The notes: generated by a model from the letters alone, not told the origin. 64,000 nucleotides of DNA from Palsa-506 sp963755815 (GCA_963755815.1 CAVWLF010000010.1:1-64000); one strand, 5' to 3'. Positions 15,997 to 24,866 are shown, counted from the first letter of the stretch. Made by a program: numbers and translations.

Positions 15997-17259
15997 GTTC
16001 CCGATCGCCCGGCTCTCCCCGAGAGCCCAGCTCTCCCCGATGGCTCTGAGCCCGGCCAGATCATGCACGTCCTCGGCCTGGGCCGGCACCTCGGCGACGG
16101 GAATCAGCGGGTGAGCTTCGGTGAAGCCCGCGGCCAGCCGCCTTTCCGCGGCAGATAGCTGCATCTGCTCGGCGTGCAGCCGAAGCGCGGCGATGGCGAG
16201 CGAGTGCGGTGCCCGGTCAGCGGACGACGGCCTGGCCGCCGGCTCGTCGCGCCGGTCTCCGTTCGGGGTGCTCGAAGGCTGCAGGCTCTCCGCGGCAGCC
16301 AGGCTGCGGGCGGCCGACAGTCGCGCCGCGGGCGAGCGGTGCACGCGGTTAAGGATGAGTCCCGCCAGCGGCATCCCTTCCACCGCGAGCCGCTCCACGA
16401 AATACGATGCCTCCCGCAATGCGTCGGGCTCGGGGGCGGCTATCACCAGGAACGCCGTGCCGGGGGCCCGCAGTAGCCGGTAGGTGTATTCGGCGCGTTC
16501 CCGGAAGCCGCCAAACATCGTGTCGAGTGCGGTCACGAACGTCTGCGCGTCCCTGAGCACCTGCGCGCCGAGGATCTTGGTCAGGACGCCGGTCACCACC
16601 CCGAACCCGGCGTTCAGGAACCGCAGGTAGGCGCGGCCGCCCACCTTGGCCGGCGCGGTGAGCAGGCGGAGCAGCCGGCCGTCGAGGAACCGCCCGAGCC
16701 GCTGCGGGGCATCAAGGAAGTCAAGCGCGGACCGGCTCGGCGGGGTGTCGACGATGATCAGGTCCCACTCGTCGGCCCGGCGCAACTGGCCGAGCTTCTC
16801 CATGGCCATGTACTCCTGGGTGCCGGCGAAGCCGGATGAGAGCGACTGGTAGAAGGGGTTGGCCAGGATCTGGGCCGCCCGGTCCGGATCGGCATGGGCC
16901 TCCACGATCTCGTCGAAGGTCCGCTTCATGTCGAGCATCATTGCGTGCAGGCTGCCGCCATCCCGGGCCCCGTTCTGCGGTGATCCTGCGGTCTCGTGCC
17001 GGGGACTGGCCTTGGCCGCGAGCGGAACGGGCCGCGGGGTGTTATCAAGGGAGGACAGCCCCATCGATTGCGCGAGCCTGCGGGCCGGGTCGACGGTGAG
17101 CACCACCACGTGCCGGCCACGTTCGGCGGCCCGCAGCCCGAGCGCCGCCGCCGTGGTCGTTTTCCCGACCCCGCCGGACCCGCAGCAGACGATGATCCTG
17201 GTGCGCTGGTCGTCGAGCAGCCGGTCGATGTCGAGCGGCGGCGGCCCGGGCCGTGACAT
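15982..17259 (-). CDS. ArsA/GET3-like ATPase, second of a pair
   Basis: P-loop ATPase of the ArsA/anion-transporting family, 425 residues. The deviant Walker A is CCGSGGVGKTTTAAALGLRA, followed by VVVLTVDPARRLAQSMGL (the DPA switch I motif) and IIVDTPPSRSALDFLDAP (switch II). The C-terminal part includes a low-complexity insertion rich in Ser, Ala and Arg. The start ATG 17259 overlaps the stop of the upstream paralogue in TGATG, so the two are translationally coupled and probably form a heterodimer. Counterpart of Rv3680 (remembered). No arsB or arsR is near, so arsenite export is not supported. Confidence 0.85.
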   Translation of the reverse strand: MSRPGPPPLDIDRLLDDQRTRIIVCCGSGGVGKTTTAAALGLRAAERGRHVVVLTVDPARRLAQSMGLSSLDNTPRPVPLAAKASPRHETAGSPQNGARDGGSLHAMMLDMKRTFDEIVEAHADPDRAAQILANPFYQSLSSGFAGTQEYMAMEKLGQLRRADEWDLIIVDTPPSRSALDFLDAPQRLGRFLDGRLLRLLTAPAKVGGRAYLRFLNAGFGVVTGVLTKILGAQVLRDAQTFVTALDTMFGGFRERAEYTYRLLRAPGTAFLVIAAPEPDALREASYFVERLAVEGMPLAGLILNRVHRSPAARLSAARSLAAAESLQPSSTPNGDRRDEPAARPSSADRAPHSLAIAALRLHAEQMQLSAAERRLAAGFTEAHPLIPVAEVPAQAEDVHDLAGLRAIGESWALGESRAIGNSAGD

Positions 17260-18272
17260 CAGGCCGCTCCCTGATCCCGCAGCGCGGCCGCGATCCGGTA
17301 CAGCCCGGCCAGGCCCATGCCGTCAGTGATCATCGGCAGGTCGTAACGCGGCTGGCCCGCGGCCGCCAGCCTGCGCCGCTGGGCGCGCTGCCCGGTCACG
17401 GTCCTGGCGTGCGCCGTGAGCTCGGCGGCCAGGGCGGAGGCGAGCTGGCGGCCGTCCTCCAGCCCGGCGGCCTTCAGCTCCAGGGCCAGCTCGTCCTCAT
17501 CGACCGCCCCGCTCGCCGCCGCGCGCAGCTGGTCCGGCGGCAGGATGAGCGGATGCACCATGTTGATCATGATGCCGCCGGCCTGCAGCCCGCCGTCACC
17601 GAGCCCGGCCAGCTCGGCGATGCCATCCAGGGTCTCCTGCACCGGCATCTCCTCCAGCACGGTGACGAAGTGCACGGCCGTCTCCGGTGAGCTGATCACC
17701 TTCTGCACGGTGTCCGCGTGGCTCCGGGTGGGCCCGACCCGGGCCAGGCCGGACACCTCGGAGGTCACGTTCAGGAATCTGCCGATCCGCCCGGTCGGCG
17801 GCGCGTCCAGGACCACCGCGTCGTATACGTGCTTGCCCTTCCGGCGTCGCCGGGTCGCCTCGGCCGCCTTTCCGGTGAGCAGCACGTCGCGCAGGCCGGG
17901 CGCGATCGTGGTGGCGAAGTCGACGACGCCGAGCTTGGTCAGCGCCGTGCCGGCGTGCCGGAGGTTGTAGAACATCGCCAGGTACTCAAGCAGCGCCTGT
18001 TCCGGGTCGGCGGCCAGCGCGTACACCTCGCCGCCCGGCCGGGTGCCGGTCGCGGGCGCGACCGCGACCCGGCGCTCCTCGTAGGGCAGCGGCGGGCAGT
18101 CAAAGACCTGGGCGATCCCCTGCCGTCCCTCGACCTCGATGAGCAGGACCCGCTTCCCGCCCGAGGCGAGCGCAAGGGCCAGCGCGGCGGCGACCGTCGT
18201 CTTGCCCGTTCCGCCCTTGCCGGTGACGACGTGCAGCCGCACGCCTTCCCAGTCCGTGTCCCGCGCACTCAC
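17259..18272 (-). CDS. ArsA/GET3-like ATPase, first of a pair
   Basis: P-loop ATPase of 337 residues. Walker A is VVTGKGGTGKTTVAAALALA near residue 15; switch regions include VLLIEVEGRQGIAQVF and AVVLDAPPTGRIGRFLNV. Compared with its partner it has EVEGR instead of DPAR, a normal difference between members of this actinobacterial pair. GTG 18272 is preceded by TAGCCT at 7 bases, a leaderless promoter. Counterpart of Rv3679 (remembered). Targeting or sorting of membrane proteins is possible by analogy to GET3, but this is inference. Confidence 0.85.
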   Translation of the reverse strand: MSARDTDWEGVRLHVVTGKGGTGKTTVAAALALALASGGKRVLLIEVEGRQGIAQVFDCPPLPYEERRVAVAPATGTRPGGEVYALAADPEQALLEYLAMFYNLRHAGTALTKLGVVDFATTIAPGLRDVLLTGKAAEATRRRRKGKHVYDAVVLDAPPTGRIGRFLNVTSEVSGLARVGPTRSHADTVQKVISSPETAVHFVTVLEEMPVQETLDGIAELAGLGDGGLQAGGIMINMVHPLILPPDQLRAAASGAVDEDELALELKAAGLEDGRQLASALAAELTAHARTVTGQRAQRRRLAAAGQPRYDLPMITDGMGLAGLYRIAAALRDQGAA

Positions 18273-18279
18273 GTCATGG

Positions 18280-18285
18280 AGGCTA
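18280..18285 (-). promoter_or_regulatory. -10 element of a leaderless promoter (ArsA-like operon)
   Basis: On the minus strand TAGCCT stands 7 bases before GTG 18272, with no Shine-Dalgarno sequence between. This fits the TANNNT-(6-7)-start pattern of leaderless actinobacterial genes. Confidence 0.5.
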
Positions 18286-18416
18286 TCCGCGCCCCGGCAC
18301 TAGGCCCTCCGCCGACTTGTCCGGCTGACCGGAAAGTCCCCTGGCGGGCAGCGCGGTCAAAGGTCACTAGGCTGGTGCACGGAGATCGGCGTGCAGCCGG
18401 GAAAGAGGTGTTCGCG

Positions 18417-19463
18417 ATGATCGCGGTTCTGGTCATCTTGGTGATTCTCGTAGTGGCAGGTCTGGTCGCGACGGGCCGCGCCATGCGCGTGGTTCAGCAG
18501 TACGAGCAGGGCATCGTTTTCCGGTTCGGCAAGGTGCTGCCGGGAACGCGCGGTCCCGGGCTCCACGTGATCAGGCCGTTCGGCGACCGGATGCAGAAAG
18601 TCAACATGCAGATCATCGCCATGGCCATCCCGGCGCAGGAGGGCATTACCAGGGACAATGTCAGCGTCCGGGTCGACGCGGTGGTCTATTTCCGCGTCGT
18701 TGACCCAATCAAGGCCACCGTGAACGTGCAAAATTACATGTTCGCCGTTTCGCAGCAGGCGCAGACATCGCTCCGCTCGATCATCGGCCAGTCGGAGATG
18801 GACCAGCTCCTGGCCGAGCGGGCCACCGTTAACAAGGAACTGCGCCGGATCATCGATGAGCCGACCGAGGGCCCGTGGGGAGTCCGGGTCGAGCGGGTGG
18901 AGATCAAGGACGTCAGTCTGCCCGAGGGAATGAAGCGGTCCATGTCGAGGCAGGCCGAGGCGGAGCGGGAGCGCCGCGCCCGGATCATCACCGCCGACGG
19001 TGAGTACCAGGCGTCCAAGCGGCTCGCCGCGGCCGCCAACGTGATGGCCCGCGACCCCGCGGCGCTGCAGCTCAGGCTGCTGCAGACCGTGGTCGAGGTC
19101 GCCGCCGAGAAGAACAGCACGCTGGTCATGCCGGTACCGGTCGAGCTACTCAGGTTCTTCGATAAGTTCACGCCCGCCGAGCCGGCCGGCGACAAGAAGT
19201 CGGCCGAGGATTCGGCCTCGCTGGCCGACTTCGGCGATGCCGAGGTGGCCGAAGTTGAAGCGGAGATCGCGGGCAAGCCCGCTGCGCCACTGGAGATACC
19301 GGACCTCCCGGCGATCCCCGAGATACCCGCGGATGTGAGGGCAGACGCGCCCATCAGCGGCGATGCCGCGCTGCAGCGGGACCCGGCCCCGCTGGACGCG
19401 AGAGGGACAGCCCGGCTGGACGCGAAAGAGGTAGACGCGGTACAGCCGGACGCGGGCCAGTAG
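18417..19463 (+). CDS. SPFH/Band 7 domain protein (stomatin/slipin-like)
   Basis: Membrane scaffold protein of 348 residues. The N-terminal helix MIAVLVILVILVVAGLVA anchors it; the SPFH domain follows (VVQQYEQGIVFRFGKVLPGT, VRVDAVVYFRVVDP, VERVEIKDVSLPEGMKRSMS) and a coiled-coil segment AEAERERRARIITADGEYQA. The last 110 residues are acidic and proline-rich with repeated DAxxLDA-like units and no known domain. ATG 18417 behind AGAGG; GTG 18408 is an alternative. Family members organise membrane microdomains and protease access. No NfeD partner gene is adjacent. Confidence 0.85.
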   Translation: MIAVLVILVILVVAGLVATGRAMRVVQQYEQGIVFRFGKVLPGTRGPGLHVIRPFGDRMQKVNMQIIAMAIPAQEGITRDNVSVRVDAVVYFRVVDPIKATVNVQNYMFAVSQQAQTSLRSIIGQSEMDQLLAERATVNKELRRIIDEPTEGPWGVRVERVEIKDVSLPEGMKRSMSRQAEAERERRARIITADGEYQASKRLAAAANVMARDPAALQLRLLQTVVEVAAEKNSTLVMPVPVELLRFFDKFTPAEPAGDKKSAEDSASLADFGDAEVAEVEAEIAGKPAAPLEIPDLPAIPEIPADVRADAPISGDAALQRDPAPLDARGTARLDAKEVDAVQPDAGQ

Positions 19464-19557
19464 GCCGCGGCCGCGGGACCGGGCGCGGGCGGCCGGGGCG
19501 GACCGGGCCGCCCGTCGGTGGCGGCCCGGTGCCGGGAGGCGGCCCGGCGAGCCCCGC

Positions 19558-19563
19558 TAGAGT
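19558..19563 (+). promoter_or_regulatory. -10 element of a leaderless promoter (DUF4177 gene)
   Basis: TAGAGT followed by 6 bases and then ATG 19570; no ribosome binding site is present. Matches the leaderless pattern seen at several genes in this window. Confidence 0.5.
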
Positions 19564-19569
19564 CTGGTC

Positions 19570-19725
19570 ATGCAGAAGTGGGAGTACGCAACAGTGCCGC
19601 TGCTGGTCCATGCGACCAAGCAGATCCTGGACAACTGGGGTGAGGACGGGTGGGAGCTCGTGGCCGTGGTGCCCGGGCCGAATCCGGAACAGCTCGTCGC
19701 CTACATGAAGAGAGGCACGTCGTGA
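19570..19725 (+). CDS. small DUF4177-like protein
   Basis: Protein of 51 residues, MQKWEYATVPLLVHATKQIL, then DNWGEDGWELVAVVPGPN and EQLVAYMKR. The KWEY start and the GEDGWELVAV core are typical of DUF4177 proteins, and a gene of this size and position exists between the MBL/RidA genes and the ATPases in mycobacteria (remembered as Rv3678A). Function unknown. The stop TGA (19723-19725) overlaps the GTG start of the RidA gene as GTGA, which shows that it is translated and coupled to RidA. Confidence 0.8.
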   Translation: MQKWEYATVPLLVHATKQILDNWGEDGWELVAVVPGPNPEQLVAYMKRGTS

Positions 19726-20213
19726 GCATGGCCGGGGACTCAGCGCCGGAGACCTCGCCGGAAGCCCGGCTGGCCGCCCTCGGCCTGACCCTGCCCGAGG
19801 TGGCGGTGCCTCTAGCCGCCTACGTCCCCGCCGTCCTGACCGGGAATTACGTCTACACCGCCGGGCAGCTGCCGTGGGTGGACGGGGCGCTGCCGGCCAC
19901 CGGCAAGGTCGGCGCGGAAGTGGACCCGGCCGAGGCTAACGCCCTGGCGCGGATCTGCGCGCTGAACGCGCTGGCCGCGGTCGTCTCGGTGACGGGCAGC
20001 CTGTCGGCCATCCGGCGGATCGTGAAGGTGACCGGCTTCGTGTCCAGCGCGCCCGACTTCACCGGGCAGGCTCAGGTGGTGAACGGCGCCAGCGAGCTGC
20101 TGATCGAGATTCTCGGCGAGGCGGGCCGCCATGCCCGCAGCGCCGTCGGCATGGCCGTGCTGCCGCTCGATACCCCGGTTGAGGTCGAGCTGATCGCCGA
20201 AGTCAGCGGCTAG
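19722..20213 (+). CDS. RidA family protein (enamine/imine deaminase)
   Basis: Protein of 163 residues of the YjgF/YER057c/UK114 family, whose RidA branch hydrolyses reactive 2-aminoacrylate and other enamines. It shows NYVYTAGQLPWVDGALPATG, LNALAAVVSVTGSLSAIRRI and RSAVGMAVLPLDTPVEVELI. The catalytic Arg of RidA corresponds to the RSAVG stretch, so it may be active, but the family is broad. GTG 19722 overlaps the stop of the DUF4177 gene; ATG 19728 is the alternative start. Confidence 0.85.
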   Translation: MSMAGDSAPETSPEARLAALGLTLPEVAVPLAAYVPAVLTGNYVYTAGQLPWVDGALPATGKVGAEVDPAEANALARICALNALAAVVSVTGSLSAIRRIVKVTGFVSSAPDFTGQAQVVNGASELLIEILGEAGRHARSAVGMAVLPLDTPVEVELIAEVSG

Positions 20214-20240
20214 GCCGGCCGCGGCCGCAGGAGGCTCGTC

Positions 20241-21176
20241 GTGGAAGTTCCGTCCGGCGGTCCGGCGATCCGGCTTCCGAGCGCGCTCGCCGGGCACGCG
20301 CGCGACGTCCTGGCCGGGCGGGTACCGCCGGCCGTGCCGCGTGATGCGGCCACCGTGATGCTGCTCCGCTCCGAGCCGCCCGCCCAGCCGCCACCGCCCG
20401 CCGCGGGCCAGCCGGCCGCCGCGGGCCGGCCACCGGCCGCCGGCCAGCCGGGCGGGCCGGAGCCGGGCATCGAGGTCTACATGCTCCGGCGCAAGTCCTC
20501 GATGGCCTTCGCGCCCGGCGCGTTCGTCTTCCCCGGCGGCTCGGTCGATGCCAGGGACGCCGACGAGGATGTGGCCTGGGCCGGCCCTGACATCGCGACG
20601 TGGGGCCGGGTGTTCGACGCTCCCGACGACCTGGCCCGGGCGCTGGTCTGCGCCGCGGTCAGGGAGACCTTCGAGGAGTCCGGGGTGCTGCTGGCCGGGC
20701 CGTCGGCCGAGACCGTGGTGGCCGACACCAGCGGCGACGACTGGGAGGCCGACCGGAACGCACTGCTCGACCGGTCGGTCTCGCTCGCCGAGCTGCTCGC
20801 CCGGCGTCACCTCGTGCTGCGCGCGGACCTGCTCAGGCCGTGGTCGCGGTGGATCACGCCGGTGGCCGAGAAGCGCCGCTTCGACGCCAGGTTCTTCGCC
20901 GCCGCGCTGCCACCCGGACAGCGGACCAGGGATGTCGGCGGCGAGGCCGCGCAGGTCGCCTGGGTCAGGCCCGCCGACGCGATCGCCGCCGGGCGGAACA
21001 AGGAGATCGTGCTGTGGCCGCCCACGGCGGTAACCCTCGCCGAGCTTGCCTCGTGCGGCACCGTGGCCGCGGCGCTCGCCGTGCCGCGGCAGGTCAGGCC
21101 GCTGCTGCCGGAGATCACGCTGACCGAGGGCACGCCGTGGCTCACCGTCCCCGGCGAGCAGGAGTACCCGCTGTGA
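20241..21176 (+). CDS. NUDIX hydrolase (NUDT19/RP2p-like)
   Basis: Nucleoside-diphosphate-linked hydrolase of 311 residues. The NUDIX box is split: MAFAPGAFVFPGGSVDARD, then about 35 residues, then AAVRETFEESGVLLAG, with the catalytic REx2EExG intact. This insertion is characteristic of the NUDT19 group, which acts on CoA-type substrates (family knowledge). An alanine/proline/glycine insertion lies near residues 50-75. GTG 20241 starts 28 bases after RidA. Its stop overlaps the next gene by 4 bases (GTGA). Confidence 0.8.
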   Translation: MEVPSGGPAIRLPSALAGHARDVLAGRVPPAVPRDAATVMLLRSEPPAQPPPPAAGQPAAAGRPPAAGQPGGPEPGIEVYMLRRKSSMAFAPGAFVFPGGSVDARDADEDVAWAGPDIATWGRVFDAPDDLARALVCAAVRETFEESGVLLAGPSAETVVADTSGDDWEADRNALLDRSVSLAELLARRHLVLRADLLRPWSRWITPVAEKRRFDARFFAAALPPGQRTRDVGGEAAQVAWVRPADAIAAGRNKEIVLWPPTAVTLAELASCGTVAAALAVPRQVRPLLPEITLTEGTPWLTVPGEQEYPL

Positions 21177-22018
21177 CCGCGCCGGATCCCGCCGCGGCGG
21201 CACGGGCGGACATCGACGGGTCAGGGACGACGCGGGCCCGCTGCGTGCTCGCGCCCAACCCGTCGCCGATGACCCTGGATGGCACCAACACCTGGCTGAT
21301 CGCCGAGCCGGGCTCGGCCGCCGCGATCGTGGTGGATCCGGGGCCTGACGACGAAGGGCACCTGCGCCGGGTGCACTCCCGCGCGGCGGAGGCCGGCCAG
21401 CAGGTAAGCCGGATCCTGCTGACCCACGGGCACCGTGATCATTCGGCCGGTGCCCGGCGGCTTGCCGAGCTGACCGGCGCCCCGGTGCTCGCGCTCGATC
21501 CGGCGCAGCGGCTGGGCACCGAGGGCCTGGCCGCCGGCGACGTGGTGACCGCCGCGGGCTGCGAGGTCCGCGTCATCGGCACGCCCGGCCATACCGCGGA
21601 TTCGGTGTCGCTGCTGCTGGCCGCCGACGGCGCGGTGCTGACCGGGGACACCGTGCTCGGCCGCGGCACGACCATGATCGCCCGTGATGGGAGCCTCGGC
21701 GACTACCTGGGCTCGCTGGACCGGCTGCGCTCGCTGGCCGACTCCGCGGCGCTGACGGTGCTGCTGCCCGGCCACGGGCCGCTGCTCCGGCAGCCGGCCG
21801 CGGTCCTCGACTACTACATCGCGCACCGGGCCGAGCGGCTCGCCGAGGTCGAGGCCGCGGTCGCGGCCGGGGACCGCTCAGCCGCCGACATCGTCGCGCG
21901 GGTCTACGCGAACGTGGATCGCGGCTTGTGGCCGTACGCACAGTGGTCGGTCCGCGCTCAGCTGGCCTACCTGGCCGAACAGGGCCGGCTGCCGGACGCG
22001 GGCGCCCCGTCACTGTGA
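21173..22018 (+). CDS. MBL-fold metallo-hydrolase
   Basis: Metallo-beta-lactamase-fold hydrolase of 281 residues, similar in layout to the LACTB2/glyoxalase II-like branch. Zinc motif ILLTHGHRDHSAGA (HxHxDH), later GTPGHTADSVSLLL (third His), VLTGDTVLGRGTT (bridging Asp) and LLPGHGP (final His). The C-terminal winged-helix-like region DRGLWPYAQWSVRAQLAYL is also usual. Translationally coupled to the NUDIX gene. The substrate is unknown. Its end overlaps convergent crp by 9 bases. Confidence 0.85.
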   Translation: MTAPDPAAAARADIDGSGTTRARCVLAPNPSPMTLDGTNTWLIAEPGSAAAIVVDPGPDDEGHLRRVHSRAAEAGQQVSRILLTHGHRDHSAGARRLAELTGAPVLALDPAQRLGTEGLAAGDVVTAAGCEVRVIGTPGHTADSVSLLLAADGAVLTGDTVLGRGTTMIARDGSLGDYLGSLDRLRSLADSAALTVLLPGHGPLLRQPAAVLDYYIAHRAERLAEVEAAVAAGDRSAADIVARVYANVDRGLWPYAQWSVRAQLAYLAEQGRLPDAGAPSL

Positions 22019-22693
22019 TCGCTTGCGCAGCCGCTCCGGGTCGATCAGCAGGACGGACTTCGCGGACAGCTGCAGCCAGCCGCGGGCGGCGAAATCGGCC
22101 AGCGCCTTGTTCACCGTTTCCCGCGAGGCACCGACCAGCTGGGCGAGTTCTTCCTGGGTGAGGTCGTGGTTCACCTGAAGCCCGTCGTCCCGCGGCTCAC
22201 CGAACCGGTCAGCCAGGTCAAGCAGGGCCTTGGCCACCCGGCCGGGCACGTCCGTGAAGACCAGGTCGGCCATCACGTCGTTGGCACGCCGGAGCCGCTG
22301 CGCGAGCGCCTGCAGCAAGTGCAGGGCCACGTCCGGGCGGCCGGTCAGCCAGCTGCGCAGGTCGTCGTGCGCCAGCGCGCCGAGGCGGCTGTCCGTGACC
22401 GCGACCGCGCTCGCCGTGCGGGGCCGCGGATCGAAGAGCGAGAGCTCACCGAACATCTCGCCCGGCCCCAGCACGCTCAGCAGGTTCTCCCGGCCGTCGG
22501 CCGCGGCGCGGGTCAGCTTGATCTTGCCGTCGAGCACCACGTACAGCTGGTTACCCGAGGCCCCCTCCTCGAATACCCGGTCCGCGCGGGCCAGTTCCAC
22601 GATGGTCACCCCGGCCTGCAGCGCGGCTGCGCTGTCATCATCAAGCGCATCGAACAGAGGCGCCCGCCTGAGCACGTCATCCGCGTCGTTCAC
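22010..22693 (-). CDS. crp: Crp/Fnr-family regulator (cAMP receptor protein)
   Basis: Global regulator of 227 residues. Cyclic nucleotide-binding domain: LYVVLDGKIKLTR, GEMFGELSLFDPRPRTASAV (phosphate-binding cassette with Arg). C-terminal HTH: LTQEELAQLVGASRETVNKA. Size and position beside the MBL hydrolase match Rv3676 (remembered). GTG 22693 is preferred over the upstream ATG because GAGGAGG stands 5-6 bases before it. Self-contained transcription unit, convergent with the MBL gene. Confidence 0.9.
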   Translation of the reverse strand: MNDADDVLRRAPLFDALDDDSAAALQAGVTIVELARADRVFEEGASGNQLYVVLDGKIKLTRAAADGRENLLSVLGPGEMFGELSLFDPRPRTASAVAVTDSRLGALAHDDLRSWLTGRPDVALHLLQALAQRLRRANDVMADLVFTDVPGRVAKALLDLADRFGEPRDDGLQVNHDLTQEELAQLVGASRETVNKALADFAARGWLQLSAKSVLLIDPERLRKRSQ

Positions 22694-22774
22694 GGGTGCC
22701 TCCTCGGATCCGTTCGCTGCTCCTGACCCAGTGTCGCCCATTTGTTACCCAGGATCGACAGCTGGCAGTCGTCC

Positions 22775-23272
22775 CTAGCTCTCGTGCCCGCCAGCGGACC
22801 TGAGCCTGGCCCGGCATTCCTCGATCTCGGCCTCGGCGGCGGCCTGACCGGCCCAGGTAGCCGTCTCCACCGCCTTGCCGGGCTCCAGCGCCTTGTACAC
22901 CTCGAAGAAGTGCTGGATCTCCAGCCGGTCGAATTCTGAGACGTGCTCAATGTCGGTCAGGTGCGCCATCCGGGGGTCGGTGGAGGCCACGCAGAGGACC
23001 TTGTCATCGATACCCATCTCGTCCCGCATCCGGAACATGCCGATCGCCCGGCAGTGGATCAGGCAGCCAGGGAAGGTGGGCTCATCCAGGATGACCAGCG
23101 CGTCAAGCGGATCGCCGTCGTCCGCGAGGGTGTCCTCGATGAATCCGTAGTCGTGCGGGTACCTGGTCGAGGTGAAGAGCATCCGGTCCAGCCGGATGCG
23201 CCCGGTCTCATGATCCATTTCATACTTATTGCGCTGCCCCTTCGGGATCTCGATGACCACATCGAATTCCAC
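22775..23272 (-). CDS. ppa: inorganic pyrophosphatase (family I)
   Basis: Soluble pyrophosphatase of 165 residues that hydrolyses PPi. It has VVIEIPKGQRNKYEMDH (active-site Lys/Arg/Tyr), YPHDYGFIEDTLADDGDPLD (the family signature with metal-binding Asp residues), DDKVLCVASTDPR and FFEVYKALEPGK. GTG 23272 begins at EFDVVIE, where family homology starts; GGGAG stands upstream. Divergent from dacB with about 100 bases between. Confidence 0.95.
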   Translation of the reverse strand: MEFDVVIEIPKGQRNKYEMDHETGRIRLDRMLFTSTRYPHDYGFIEDTLADDGDPLDALVILDEPTFPGCLIHCRAIGMFRMRDEMGIDDKVLCVASTDPRMAHLTDIEHVSEFDRLEIQHFFEVYKALEPGKAVETATWAGQAAAEAEIEECRARLRSAGGHES

Positions 23273-23373
23273 GATTCCGCTCCCTGCGCCTGTAGATGAT
23301 TGACTCCGTTGCCGGGGATGCCTTCCGGCGTCCCGGCATCTTGCAGGATCAGCATCTCGCGAAGGGAGGCGTG

Positions 23374-24807
23374 GTGACGAGCCGGCTCCGGCGGGTGGCA
23401 CTGCTGATCCTCGCGCTGCTGACCGTGTTCACCATGGGAGCGGGCGCGGCGGTCGCGCATCTGCTGCCCGCCCGCCTGGCCCGATGGCAGATACCGCGGG
23501 TCGCCACCCGCCCGCTGGCCGCCACCGGCCCGGTGCTGGGGGCGGCGGGAGATCCGCGGGCGAAGGCAGTATCGCCGGGCGGCCTGGCCGCCCAGCTCTC
23601 CGGAACGCTCGGCCAGCCTGCCCTCGGCGCGCACGTCGGCGCCGTCGTCGCGAACCTGTCAACCGGGCAGGTGCTGCTGGCCAGAGCGGGCCGCTCGCCG
23701 TTCGCGCCGGCCTCGACGGCCAAGCTGGCCACCGCGGTCGCGGCCCTGGACGTGCTCGGCCCCGGCGCCCGGTTCAGCACGCGGGTAGTGACCGGCGCCG
23801 CGCCGTCATCCATCGTTCTGGTCGGGGGCGGCGATCCGACCCTCGCGGCCGGCCCGCCGCCCGCGGCGGATTACCCGCAGCCCGCGACCCTGGCCGCGCT
23901 GGCCGCGAAGACGGCGCGCGCCCTGCGTGCCCGGCACCGCCACTCGGTCCGGCTGCGCTATGACACCTCGCTCTACACCGGGCCGCTGCTCGCGCCGTCC
24001 TGGCCATCCAGCTATGTGGCCACCGGGAACGTCAGCCCGATCACGGCACTGGAGGTGGACCAGGGCCGGCTGACCGCCAGCGGAGCGCCGCAGGACGCCG
24101 ATGACCCGGGGAATTTCCGGCCGCGGTCACTGACTCCCGCGGCCGGCGCGGCGGCCGCATTCGCCTCGTTGCTGGCCGGGCACGGGATCCGCGTGCGCGG
24201 CCCGGTGCAGCCGGCCAGCGCGCCGTCCGGGAGCGCGACCATCGCCAGCGTTGCCTCGCCGCCGCTGGCCGCGATCGTGCAGTGGATGCTGATCGAGAGC
24301 AATAACGTCATCGCCGAGAACCTGGGCCGGCAGGTGGCGATCGCCACCAGCAGGCCCGCGTCCTTCAGCGGCGCGGCCGCGGCGGTGATGGCGGCCGACC
24401 GCAAGCTGGGCGTGCACGGCATCCACCTGGTGGACGCCAGCGGGCTCTCGCCGGATGACCGGATCACCCCCCGCGCGCTGGTGCAGCTGATCACGCTGGC
24501 CGCGGGGCGCGCCCGCCCCGGCCTCCGGCCGGTGATCACCGGCCTGCCGGTAGCGGGCTTTGCCGGGACGCTGGCCCCGGGCGGCAGCGTATTCGGCGCG
24601 GCCGGGCCGCCGGCGCTCGGCCTGGTCCGGGCCAAGACCGGCAACCTGAGCAACGTCGCGGCGCTGGCCGGGGTGGCGTACGCGGGCAACGGCCAGCTGC
24701 TCGGATTCGCGTTCATGGCCGACCGGGTGCCCAAGAACGGGCTGGCCCAGGCGGGCGGCCTCATCGACCAGCTCGCGACCGAGCTCGCGAGCTGCGGCTG
24801 CCGCTGA
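23374..24807 (+). CDS. dacB: D-alanyl-D-alanine carboxypeptidase/endopeptidase (PBP4 type)
   Basis: Periplasmic/extracytoplasmic DD-peptidase of 477 residues that trims peptidoglycan peptides. Residues 6-30 form a signal anchor. Active-site motifs: APASTAKL (Ser114, Lys117), IESNNVIAEN (SxN) and RAKTGNLSN (KTG). The domain insertion between SxxK and SxN typical of class C enzymes is present. GTG 23374 follows AAGGGAGG; GTG 23371 is one codon earlier. The place next to ppa and the metalloprotease matches Rv3627c (remembered). Confidence 0.9.
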   Translation: MTSRLRRVALLILALLTVFTMGAGAAVAHLLPARLARWQIPRVATRPLAATGPVLGAAGDPRAKAVSPGGLAAQLSGTLGQPALGAHVGAVVANLSTGQVLLARAGRSPFAPASTAKLATAVAALDVLGPGARFSTRVVTGAAPSSIVLVGGGDPTLAAGPPPAADYPQPATLAALAAKTARALRARHRHSVRLRYDTSLYTGPLLAPSWPSSYVATGNVSPITALEVDQGRLTASGAPQDADDPGNFRPRSLTPAAGAAAAFASLLAGHGIRVRGPVQPASAPSGSATIASVASPPLAAIVQWMLIESNNVIAENLGRQVAIATSRPASFSGAAAAVMAADRKLGVHGIHLVDASGLSPDDRITPRALVQLITLAAGRARPGLRPVITGLPVAGFAGTLAPGGSVFGAAGPPALGLVRAKTGNLSNVAALAGVAYAGNGQLLGFAFMADRVPKNGLAQAGGLIDQLATELASCGCR

Positions 24808-24866
24808 GCCCGGCCGGGCCGGGCGGCCGAGTTGCCGCCGGATCCGCACCTGGCGGCCGCGGCACG

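Noticed and set aside
15982..18272. Arsenite resistance operon
   Set aside because: The ArsA-like ATPases have no arsB, arsC or arsR nearby and match the conserved ponA2-whiB4 neighbourhood instead.
17718..18416. N-terminal extension of the SPFH protein back to 17718
   Set aside because: It is antisense to the ArsA-like gene; the hydrophobic anchor starting at ATG 18417 is the normal N-terminus of the family.
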